A DNA stretch of 54,075 nt from Klebsormidium nitens (taxonomy: Eukaryota; Streptophyta; Klebsormidiophyceae; Klebsormidiales; Klebsormidiaceae), in contig DF237504.1 of the NCBI GenBank assembly GCA_000708835.1, forward strand, positions 4,442 to 58,516, given 5' to 3'. Under the pieces are notes generated by a model, which did no database searches, was not told where the DNA came from, and saw nothing but the letters and a program-made list of their open reading frames with translations. The translations under genes and the position numbers were made by a program. Below are positions 37,101 to 46,944 of the stretch, one piece after another. Each line of letters opens with the position of its first letter. The stretch's first letter is position 1.

Positions 37101-40100
37101 CGCCGGGGACCACTTGCTAATCATGGGCCCGAGCGGGAGCGGCAAAACTTCGCTGCTGAGGGCGATAGCGGGGCTCTGGCGAGCGGGGGAGGGGGTGATT
37201 CGACGGCACGTGATCCAAAGCTCCCCAATCGTCGGGTCCGGTCATGATGACAGAGTGACGTCATCCAACGGCGCCAGCTCAATTGCTGAAGCGGAGAATG
37301 GTAGTTCTACAAACGGGGGGGTGAGAGCTCCGGGAACTGAGCGGCCAGCTGTTGAGATGGATGCCCCTACAGTCATCGGCGAGGACGGGAAACCGGTGTC
37401 ACCGTCCGAACCAGTAACGCCTAGTATTGGCTTTGCGAGGGCGAATGACGCCCCGGGCGGAAGTTCGGACGCCCTAGACGCAAGTTCGGACGGTCTGGGT
37501 ACGGATCCGGACGCCCTGGGGACAAGTTCGGACGCCTCGAAGTCGGATTCGGACGGTCTAGACGCGGACGACAGTTGGGGTTCGGTTATGTTCCTGCCGC
37601 AGAGGCCGTACATGGTGTTGGGCACACTTCGGCAGCAGTTGCTGTACCCGACGTGGAGCCAGGAACTAGACGAGGGGGAAGAGAACGTTGACCCGGAGAA
37701 AGGTGCGCAGCTGTTTGACAGATAGCCTCTTTTCCGTCCTTGCTTTTGTCGCATTTGACCTGAGCTTTCGGAAGTTGCTAAATGAGACAACTGCTTTTGC
37801 ACGGTAAACCTGTGTGGATTCAAGGCGTGGTGCATTGCTGTCCGTCTGCGCTTTGGTTGGTAATCACTCGTCGCCTGTGTCGGACCACGGGATCGCATCC
37901 ACGGGCTGTCCTTAAACATGGTCCTCTTGGCATCGCGCTTGCTGTGGAATATTTTGAGTAAGTTCGCTTCCATTGCCGTTGGACCAGAAGAGCAACTCTT
38001 GTATGAGGTTCAAGCAGAACAAGTACAACATTTGCGAGTCCCTCTGACCTTCTTGAGCATACTGGGTTGAAGCCTCCACTTCTGTGCTTGTGGTAAACTT
38101 TTCCCAGTAAGAGCTTGTGTTTCTCCAGATAGCGAGGTTCAAAACCAAGTTTAGACCCTGAATGTGAAATCCACCGCTATGCGGATCCCTGGTACTGTAT
38201 ACTGATACCTGTGCTTCCTCCCGTTTTACCACCAAGACTTGTTCGAAAAACTTACTTCGAAGTATTCACACCTTGCCTTTGCAGAGTTGAAGAACTGGCC
38301 CAAGCTGGGTCAGAGCGCTAACCAGGCGTTGGTTGCCAAACCGCTTTCGAGACTGACCAACAAACCCAAACCTACGGACGAGGAGTTGGAACAAGTGCTG
38401 GAGCGCGTTCGCTTAGGGGACCTGCGCGGAAGGGCCGGCGGGCTAGACGCGTAAGTAACGCTGTAACGTTTTCGTTTCTTCTTTCCCGGGTTTGATTGCT
38501 GTCCAACCATCACGCATGGTGTTCACGTCGTTCAGTTGAAAAGTAAAAGCAAAAAGTAAACATTCAAAAGAAGAAAGGGGAAAGAAAAGGGGGGAAAAAG
38601 GGCGTTGTCGTATGGTGTCTCGCAACTGGGAAGACGTTTTGTTCACTCTTCAAGGGCGGGAGACGGACTAAGGTAAGTCGGAAGACGGCGAGCTTTGTAT
38701 TCTCGGTGTTTGAGCATCCACAAGAAGACGGTGTTTGAGCATCTCAGGTCCTGAGACTGGAGCTACTGGAACATTTTCGGTAGTTCCTGAAGTCTGGCAT
38801 ATCACGCTAAGTCAATTGAACTTTCCTCTGTTAATCTAGGTAAATAAAGGCATTCACGTTTACGCTCACGTCCTCTTCCTTCCCGTACATAACTTCATGA
38901 TGGTCTTCGCGGCGATTTGTTCCCACTATGACAAGGCCTCCTAGGATGCAAGATGCTCACCGCACGTTGCTGGAAGGGTGTGTTCTTGTCGTACAAGCAG
39001 CAACGTTGCGTACTTTCCTCAGTGCTTGATTGTCGCAAGTATTCTTCAAAATATGGCGCCTCTCATCCCGCCAGACCTTTTTCGCAGGTTGCTTGAGTGG
39101 TCGAGCGCGTAGTCTTTAGGCGGAGCAGCAACGTTACCTGCATTATAAACCAACGTTGACTGCAGTACTGATCTTGTCAATCCGCAGCAAGTAGCATGGC
39201 CACTCATCGTGCGAACTTTGCAACCCCAGGTTGCTCGAATGGTACAGCGTACATCGTCGGGCGAAGCAGCAACGTTAGCAGCAATACTAATCACGTTACC
39301 TGCATCACTGACCTAGTCAGTTTGCAGCAACTAGCATGGCCACTCATCTTGCGAACTTTGTCCCACAGGTTGCTCGAGTGGTCCAGCGTACTGTCGTTAG
39401 GCGAGCAGCAGCGGCTGGCTTTTGCGCGCGTCCTGCTTTCCAAGCCAAGCCTCGCACTCATGGACGAGTCAACGAGCGCCTTAGACGAAGACAACGAGGT
39501 GATCCGCACGTCCGATTCCCTCGGAATCCTGCCTCCTTCCTTTCCTATTGAAAACCTGAGCGAACGCGAACGCGAACGCGAACGCTGCTCCTCTCTCCAC
39601 CGCATTGTCTGTCGATTTTAAAGTTCCTTATAAGACTCTGTCTGAATACGTCTGGTTGCTGCACGGGAGATCCCAAACTTTCATATGATGGCTGCAAGTT
39701 CTGTTTCAGGCTTTACACGTGCTTCGACTTTAGTTCAGCACAATCTTTCAAGCGTTTTGATCCGGATGTGTCATAATGATAACGACAAATTCTGGTAACG
39801 CTTGCGTTAAGCCAGCATGCGGGTACAAATACCGCTGCATTTGTCTCTTCCTGAACTCGGGGTCTAACAACAAGCAATGGCACTTGGTTGGTGCTTCACG
39901 ACTGTAGGTTTGTCTTTCGGGAAAAAAGGCTGTCAAGTGTCTCGGGTGATTCCACAATTTCAGGGTGGAGCTGCAAATTTGACGAACGCAAGCGTTTTGG
40001 CGTATTGTATTATTTCTTTACCGGTTTTATCGGCTCTTGAGGATCCTTACTTCTGCAGCGCTTCCTCAGCATGAAACCCATGAAGTGCGACATCTGCAAA

Positions 40101-40389
40101 TCTCAAACCCTTTGTCTAACGCACACGCCCGACCTTGCAGCAACACCTGTACAGCGAGTTGAGCAACGCCGGTGTGACATTTGTCAGCGTTGGGCACAGG
40201 CCCAGCCTTCTGAACTACCATTCAACCGTGTTGCGTATTGCGGGCGCCGAATCCGACACCGGCAGCGGCCGGGCCTGGCAATTGAAGGATGCGGACGCAG
40301 TGAAAGCCGTTGTGAAGAGTCCGGACCTTGAAGCCTTGTCACAAGCAGAGGATCAGTTGTTGACGGTTGGGGACGGGCCACAGAACTAG
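31111..40389 (+). CDS. ABCD2: Plastid ABC transporter, half-size, ABCD2 type
   Basis: Half-transporter (membrane domain, then ATPase) of the plant plastid ABCD2 / bacterial SbmA-BacA-like group; it should dimerise, and its substrate is not established. Exons 31111-31515, 32605-32791, 33362-33543, 33836-34048, 35222-35386, 36207-36435, 36878-37702, 38285-38450, 39369-39498 and 40141-40389 all join in phase (2751 nt, 916 residues). Residues 1 to about 100 are Ser/Arg-rich, like a transit peptide. The membrane part has the family blocks [60 protein letters not shown] and [20 protein letters not shown]. ATPase motifs are Walker A GPSGSGKT (544-551), Q-loop Gln702, signature LSLGEQQR (799-806), Walker B ending Asp823-Glu824, and switch His853. 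About 100 residues of Ser/Asp-rich sequence are inserted between Walker A and the Q-loop. Introns 1, 4 and 8 contain copies of neighbouring exon edges. Confidence 0.95.
31996..32604 (+). repeat. Serial decayed copies of ABC transporter exon 2 start
   Basis: The true exon 2 begins at 32605 after tgtctgcag. Diverged copies of its acceptor and first about 75 bases lie upstream at about 31996-32050, 32297-32370 and 32468-32545, with a shorter piece at 32168-32196. Shared landmarks are gcagagaaagggctccgacc, accaaagtggccgcccc and ctactggagcag. The copy nearest the real exon is the best preserved. Confidence 0.85.
34100..34410 (+). repeat. Two decayed copies of the 3' end of ABC transporter exon 4
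   Basis: The exon 4 end and donor (33945-34055) is repeated downstream at about 34106-34230 and again at about 34295-34405. Shared landmarks are cagcggcatcct, a cgccg(t/c)tctttgtgg-like block, ggcacggccat and cttggaaa followed by the donor region. The first copy carries an in-frame TAG where the exon reads Tyr-Ser-Leu, and the second has lost more bases. Confidence 0.85.
34907..35261 (+). repeat. Four-unit tandem array of splice site plus exon 5 start
   Basis: Units begin at 34907, 34995, 35086 and 35174 with cacttgacacc, giving a period of 88-91 bp. Each unit contains a pyrimidine tract, a gcag acceptor (AG ending at 34954, 35044, 35133 and 35221) and about 40 bases of exon 5 (AACTTGGTGTCGCTCAA...). 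Only the last unit runs on into the rest of the exon. Splicing to unit 1 or 2 would read 15 codons and meet TGA; unit 3 has lost one base and would shift the frame. Confidence 0.93.
38975..39410 (+). repeat. Tandem array of splice site plus exon 9 start
   Basis: The acceptor and first about 45 bases of exon 9 (real copy from 39369) also appear at about 39083-39130 and 39233-39280, with a fragment near 38975-39005. The copies share caggttgctcgagtgg and a gcgagcagcag-like end. The stretches before the last two copies are also alike (agcatggccactcat, tgcgaacttt). Spacing is about 135-150 bp. Confidence 0.88.
39559..39584 (+). repeat. Hexamer microsatellite (cgaacg)n
   Basis: About four units of cgaacg stand just downstream of exon 9 of the ABC transporter, within intron 9. 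Confidence 0.9.
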
Positions 40390-41721
40390 GCTAGTACGTG
40401 TTGATTCATGATCTGCTGATAGCTCTGTATTGTGCTACATGAGGGGGGACTGAAGCCGCATTTCTGGCATCCTAAGTTTTGGTGACTGGATAAGCGGTGA
40501 TGATAAATCATAGGAGAGGCTTTGATTGGGATTGCGCCAGCTGCCTAAATTGGACCTGACTGCTGGTTGTAATCTGTAAGATGTACCTACTTGCCAGTTT
40601 GTGACTAAGAAGGCATGCATTCTACAGCTCCATCCCGCGCCTGGCTTCGACTTTGTGCGTCACAACCGGTCGGCCAGGCGTACCTAGCTGGTGGTTTACA
40701 TGGTCAAAAAGAAAACTGGTCTGTGCAACCGGGCTGGCTCGAAGTCCAGCTTGATATGTTCGCTTAGCAAGTCTCCATGGCAAATTCGGCATGTCGAGTC
40801 GTTGCCAGGCTTCGCAGTGCGCACAGTTAGTGGGTCGCCCAGTTAGTGGGTCGCCCGCTTCCTCCCATAATATGTCCTCATGGGCTTGCATGGTCAAATT
40901 GTCATCATTGCGTGGTGGCGCGCCCGTTATGGGCCGCCGTGCTGGGTGCATGCCATGGCCAGCCCTATATCGTGACCTAGCCATGGCTCACGTGAGCCTC
41001 ACTCACGGATGGTGCATGAGACAGATCGAGATGTGGGGCGCGCACATTGCAGTTCCCGATGGATTCCAGAGTTGGCCCGCACCATAACCATATCATGTAC
41101 ATATGACATGGTCGCTGGGCCGTGGCAAGTATCACAAGACGGATCGATGAAGTCATGACCCACGCGCGTCCATGCCATGCCATGAGGGGGGCCGCGCCCT
41201 CTTGCTGAGCCATTCGGTAGGCTGTCTAATTGAAAGGTCCAATAATGGAGACGGTCTGCGCGTCTGGCGGCAAACATACTAAATTGAACCAAGACTCGGC
41301 CAGTATCATTGATGCAACCATATCGGTGCTGGCGAGGAGAGACGGTTTCAACAGACAAGTGCTTGTGCGCAAATTGAACATACACTCCCAACTCCAGGCA
41401 CACGTGCAAGATGTAATTGCGCATCTGAACTGCGCTCCAAAGCCTAAACGATTCAATGCAGAGGACCACCCCCAGCGACATTGATCAAATGAGCGAGAGA
41501 GGACTGTAGGACATCATGCTCGAGCCCTTCGGAATGTCATTGCTCAACAGTATCAGCTTGCAAAGGCACGCTTGCAGACACCGCGTACATGCCGCCTTCG
41601 TTTCGTCGAACACCCCGTAACCATTTTGTTGCAAAACGCCAGGCTCGGCCTTCCCTTAACGGTCAACCTAGCTTCACCTGTACCTTGCAAGAATCGGCAA
41701 CCCCCGCTTATATGTACCTTT
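40390..41721. other. Tail-to-tail spacer; palindrome-dense middle
   Basis: This spacer separates the 3' ends of the ABC transporter (+) and ribosomal protein L1 (-) genes. No supported coding frame. From about 40780 to 41230 the sequence is dense in catg, gatc and similar short palindromes, like the spacers at 22790-23260 and 52490-52950. Confidence 0.5.
40825..40856 (+). repeat. 16-bp exact tandem duplication
   Basis: The unit agttagtgggtcgccc occurs twice without a gap. Confidence 0.95.
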
Positions 41722-44700
41722 CTACGCAGCTAACAGGGTCCGGAGCTCTCGTAGCTGGTTGACATCAACCTTGATAGATGGGCCCATTGTGCTGCTCACG
41801 TAGACACTCTTCCAGTACACCCCCTTCGATCCCGTCGGCCGGTTCACCTCAATCGAGTTCTGCATTGGAACGCAACAACAATAAGCAACTGATCTTCTGA
41901 AGAGGCCCGGAAAAACTGTGGCAGTACGTTTGAAGGCAACCTCAGAGCTTTCCATGAGCAATCCCACACATCTATGGCAAGAACATGAGAAACCCAGGGT
42001 GGGTGATGAAGGTGAAAGCAACGCAGCTGTTCGCCGTTCACACAACCACTATGCGCAAAACCAGGAGAGCATCTGCCGCGTCCTTGTGGCGCCCCCTCTT
42101 TCACTGCCATTCTCGTCGTATCCAGCCAAGTGGTGATTGCCTACAGCTCTTTCAAGGCGCTTTCCCCGTGGCACTTACCGTCACAGCGGCCAGGTTGATA
42201 AGCAGGTCCTCGTCCTTGAAGTTGGCCTTTCCGAAGGACAAGTGGACGATGCCCGTCTTGTCCGCACGGTATTCTACCTTTCCGGCCTTGAACTCGACCA
42301 CAGCCTGCGCCATGCGAACCAGGGTCAGAAATTGGGCAGAGAAACAGGGAACCGGAAGAGCGGAACAAGAGAGGTAAAATAATCGATGATAGATGGCTGT
42401 GGAAGCTCCGATGTCGGTGTATGTCGCAAAAAGGTCAAGTGAGGATAGAGGGCGAGGGGGCGACGGCCTTTCAAAGTCGAACTCGTTTTCGGCAGAGCTG
42501 ATGAACCATACAGTGCCAGAACTCTTCACCACACAGGCGTGTTCGTACTCGTGTTTTTGGGAAAAAAGTCCCAAGAACGAGACTCGCAAATGGTCTGCTG
42601 TCTATTTAGGGGCCAAGCGCAACAACCGTCGCAAGCATGCCAACTTCGTCAGCTCATGTTGGAGATAACGGAATGTTGCTTCGCCCCAGCGACCCGAATG
42701 ATTTTCTTGGGACCGGCAGAGCTTTGAAACAAGTAACACGCAACAAATTGCAAAAAATGAACACGAGTGTGTGTGCTTACCTCAGCAATGTTCGGCGTGA
42801 CGGTTCCGGCCTTAGGGTTGGGCATCAGCCCCCTAGGTCCGAGCATTCTCCCGAGCTTGGCAACCTGGAGACAAAGGGACGGATCGGGTCAGATGCTGGA
42901 GGAAGAAACGCGAATCTGTGACGTCCAACTTTGCGACGACTGCAAATGTGGGCCTTGCGCTTAATGCATTTGACCATTGCAAAACTGAACATTCTTGCTT
43001 CGTCCCACAATCCAAACACCGTCATTGCCATGCAGATCTCCCGAAATGCAGTACGTGAGAGATATCCAGTCTCAAGCGAGCATGCAGAAACGATACGATT
43101 CAGCCTCCAATGTTGTCTATCATAGCGAGCCTAAAAACTATAAAACAACCTTCGAGACCCCAGCGACATGTTAAATCAATTTTAACAGTAGCTGTACCAC
43201 CTTCATCGAAGCACAAGCCCCGGAAGGAAGCGTCTGGATCAAGCTCTCTACAACGACGCCCCTCCAAGCGCCTGCCGCAGTCAATACCCTTCCAAAAAGG
43301 TGTGATGACGCTTTCTTCTGGACCCAATCTCAGAGCCTTTTGGAACAAGTGCAGACGATACAATCTACTAATTGGTTAGAGAAACTGTCCAACACCCGAC
43401 ATAGTATTTGCTTCAACTGTCCACTATTCGGGCTGTTGGCTCGTCATACTCGCCAGACCCCAAAGTATCCTTTCAAAAGGTGGAAACGAAGCTGAAACGA
43501 CGCACTTCGACAACTCACCTTAGGCATCATATCGGGGGTGGCAATCAACTTGTCAAACTCCATGAACCCCCCCTGGATCTGCTCGATCAAGTCCTCTCCC
43601 CCAACAATGTCTGCTCCCGCCTCCTTTGCAGCGGCCACCTGTTCCCCCTGGGTCAGGACGGCTACCCGCACAACCTGACCGGTGCCCTTGGGAAGCGACA
43701 CCTGGCAATAAGCGGTTGAGAGGCACACGTTATTCTCAAGCTCGGAAGCTTAGGACCTACCTAAAAGGCTTGCAGGGTGTGAAATTAGAAGTAAGTAGTA
43801 CCCAACTTCTCTGAGGGTCTGAGCACTTACAACATAATAAAGGAGCAACAGAAAGCAGGTCGTATGTTGTAAAGGTGAAGGATGGGGGCAACAAACTCGG
43901 CAGCAGTCTGATTTAGCTCATTATCTATGAGTTGAAGGTAGCCAAACATTCAACAAAAGCCAGAAACGAATCCCACTCCAAAATTCGAAGGAAGCAGAAC
44001 AAACAACCGCGTGAGAAGTGATGCGACATGAGATGGCCTGCAGAGAGACAGGGAACCAAAAAACGACAGGAAACCACTCAACAAAAGGCAACGGCAGGGA
44101 GCGGCAAACGAAGCTACCCTGCAACAATCCCAGAAGAAAACTACAAAAGGCATCCTAAACTAGGATGAGATGCAAAAACTCACGGTGGCACGGAGCTGTT
44201 GGTCGGTGTACTTGGGGTCAATGTTGAGGCGGAAGTGCGCCTCGGCCGCCTCCACGAACTTGGCATTGGCGCTGTTCTTGACGATCTGGATGGCTGTGTT
44301 GGGGTCATACACCTGCTGCTTCACACGACCCTTGGAAGTCTTCAAGTACCGCACCGATCGTTTCTGCAAGGTGTGGGGTCTCGAGCTTTAGACCTTTTTG
44401 ACATTCTGCAAACTGGGGTTTAAAAGGTTGAGAATTGAGGGACATGAGGCCACGCAACCTCGACGAACTCCAAGCACCAATGGCCTTATGATATGGAAGA
44501 TCGCTCTCGTGCATTTTCCAGGGTTGGAGAAGTATAGCAAACTTTCTTTACGCAGCTTTTCTGTGCAAGTAAATACGATTGTTGCTTTGTGTGGCCCTTG
44601 GCAACCTCCAAAAACTGCACGGTCCCCAGGTACCGCACGGAGGGGTCTCCACAGGATGGTTTGGGGCTTCTGGGGCTGACGCCATTAAGGCTCCTGGAGT

Positions 44701-46265
44701 TGCTGGGGGACTCGACATAAGATGATTTTAAAGCAGGAAAGGGAAAAATGGGGCCAGGTGCCTAACACAACTATGCACAACCGACGGGTTGGAGCAATAG
44801 AAGGTTTACATAATTGCAGGAGGGGGAAAAGGCAACGCATCAAACTAGTTGCTCATGAGGGTGCACCTGATGATGCAATTTTGAGCTGTGAAGCAGGACT
44901 TGCTGCCCCAAGCTATGCAGGCACAGCGACGAAAATAGTAAACTGACGGAGCCTCCAGAAGAAGAAGAGCGCCTATGTTCAAACGAGCACGGCAAGCAAG
45001 GCTCTTCATGCAAGAGATGGATTATGTCACGGCTCATTTGAACCGTGAACTGAGGCTCATCTCAGATTGGCAACACAAAAATGACTAGTTCCCACCAAAT
45101 ATGACGACAAGACACAGTGCTGGCTACCACAACCCCATCAAACCTGCCAGAATGTCGGCCCTTGCGCCGTGAACAGATACCGAAATTAGTTTATGCAAGG
45201 ATCCAGAGCGCAAAAAATGCAAGTGATCGCTCGGCTGTGAGGAAGCGGAACTGGCTGCAGAGCATTCACACTTAAGAGGAGGAGGAGCGAATTATTACTG
45301 CAGCCTGAGTTTGCTGGAGGTGACAGCTCAGGCAAAATCTGTTTGCTCTCACATTGCACAAGAGTGGCACACAAATGGACACAAGAATCATCATGAAAGA
45401 TGCGCGGGTGCTGGTAAATGCACGCTGAAGATGGAGGTGAGGGCCAGATATTGACAGGGCAGCAATTTGCATTGCAGGTCCGATGAACTGTCTTCAAACC
45501 CAAAAGCGGACGGGCAATGCAATGTGCGAGCCATTTTGCATGCCCTCGCGCTACAGATGTACAAGTTTCTATGATATCAAGAATGTCTTTAAAAAGAATA
45601 GTTAAAGAAGACGACTTCAAAATCAGGGGTCCAATGATCAATCTTCTTGCTGGCAAAACGCCGCTCTGTCATCAGACCCTCAGAGCTATTATGAAATCAA
45701 GCCTAGCTCACTCAAGATAAGAAGGCGTAACAAGAGTGGGCAGCTTCCGACAGAACCAATGCAGCTGCATCTCGTTTCTGCTCACAAACCATCAAGGCTG
45801 CGTCCCTCTTCCGACAAGTAGTAGCTTACTGTGAAGCACTACACTCCCACCATTACCAGCATCCTTAGCTCTTAATCCGTCCCCACATTCTCAAACCCAA
45901 CCCATCCATCCATCAAACCTTCACATTCTGAAGCAAATGCTCAGTCACCAAAGCCAGCACTGACTCACCCTATCCTTTCCTGATAGCACGCTCCTCAGCG
46001 TCTGCTTCTTTGCCCTTGTCGGCGCGGCCGGTTTCACCTCCTCTTCCTCATCCTCCTCAACCTCCGCCTCGGCAACCGCCATTACCGGGCGAGCCCCTTC
46101 CCGCCTCCCATTTGCAACCCTGTGCACTTTTCTCTGCACAATCCTTGTGAAACCACAAGGCCGGACGAAACTAGGCGTGGCTGCCGCCCGGTTTGTAAGC
46201 GCCCCAACCCTGGCCAAGGAGCGGACGCCAACCGAGGCGGCGCAGCGCACGGTGACAGCATTCAT
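41722..46265 (-). CDS. RPL1: 50S ribosomal protein L1, plastid
   Basis: Ribosomal protein L1 of the plastid large subunit, which binds 23S rRNA and forms the L1 stalk near the tRNA exit site. Six exons: 46265-45969, 44363-44184, 43701-43519, 42864-42781, 42304-42179, 41859-41722. All are phase 0, 1008 nt in total, 335 residues. Residues 1 to about 60 are rich in Arg, Ala and Val with almost no acids (transit peptide), followed by an acidic stretch ([11 protein letters not shown]) typical of plastid L1 precursors. Conserved L1 blocks are KRSVRYLK, an [18 protein letters not shown]-like block, [80 protein letters not shown]. The length equals that of plant plastid L1 proteins. It is divergently transcribed from the tyrosine phosphatase gene. 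Confidence 0.96.
44590..44660 (-). repeat. Possible decayed copy of L1 exon 2 start
   Basis: In the plus-strand reading, 44600-44655 resembles the real exon 2 edge at 44329-44380. Shared pieces are cccttgg, a-agtaccgcac / aggtaccgcac and tctgcaaggtgtgg / tctccacaggatgg. An 18-base interruption separates the first two pieces. The match is weaker than in the ABC transporter introns. Confidence 0.4.
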
Positions 46266-46944
46266 GATACCTGCTCCGGCGTGCTCGCCACCCAGGCCTA
46301 GTGTCGATCTCTAGTCCGTCTCCTGACCAAAAACCCTGTGCCAATGGCTGTGGTTCGACTTCCTAGCAAGCTCCAGGAAGAGGCCACCTAGCTTGAAATT
46401 GTTCAAAGTAGGCTGTCGCGCCTCTTCCGATTCCCCTCTCTGTCTTCCGAGTCTCTCTCCCCTCCGTCTCTCTGTCTGTCTGTGCAAACCCTAAAATGCA
46501 GTCCCCCGGTCGAATTAGCCAGCTGGTTACGGTAATCAGGTCAAAGGGTAAGCCTTTTCGTGAGGAGTCCTTGAGTCTGCCGACCGGAGCAAACCCGTGT
46601 TTGTACCGCTAACCTCGCGATAAGGTCCCCGGGAAATGGCGGATGAGAACGGAAGGCGGAATGGCGGTCTCTTCGGTTCCTTTGCTCCACTTGGCACAAA
46701 ACTGTTTCAGGAGCGTTTTGGGAGAAGATTTTGGAGGAGCGCCTGGGAGCTGCAATCTCTTGCTTCATTCTCCCTCAGAGTCAACGTTGCCTGGTGTCAT
46801 TGGAACCAGGAAGAAGGCAAGCACAGATTATCTCTGATCAAAAGTGGCAGGTTTTGAACTGCTTGCCTTTTAGCTCATCTGCGATGTGGCAGGCACGCCT
46901 AGTCAGCATTTAGCTCAGCATTCGCAGATCCAAGACCTGGCAGT
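46266..46944. promoter_or_regulatory. Head-to-head promoter region (RPL1 / PTP) with telo-box and CT-rich tract
   Basis: About 680 bases separate the divergent start codons. A CT-rich run (about 46410-46480, ctctctgtctg-like) is followed by aaaccctaa at 46486-46494. This telo-box is common in promoters of plant ribosomal-protein genes; its activity here is inferred. An ATG at 46497 begins a 37-codon frame and could be an upstream ORF or the start of an extra 5' exon of the phosphatase gene. Confidence 0.55.

Noticed and set aside
37242-37973. 243-codon open frame on the minus strand
   Set aside because: It lies opposite the Ser/Asp-rich insert and downstream intron of the ABC transporter and has no domain. 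The plus frame carries Walker A and Q-loop motifs.
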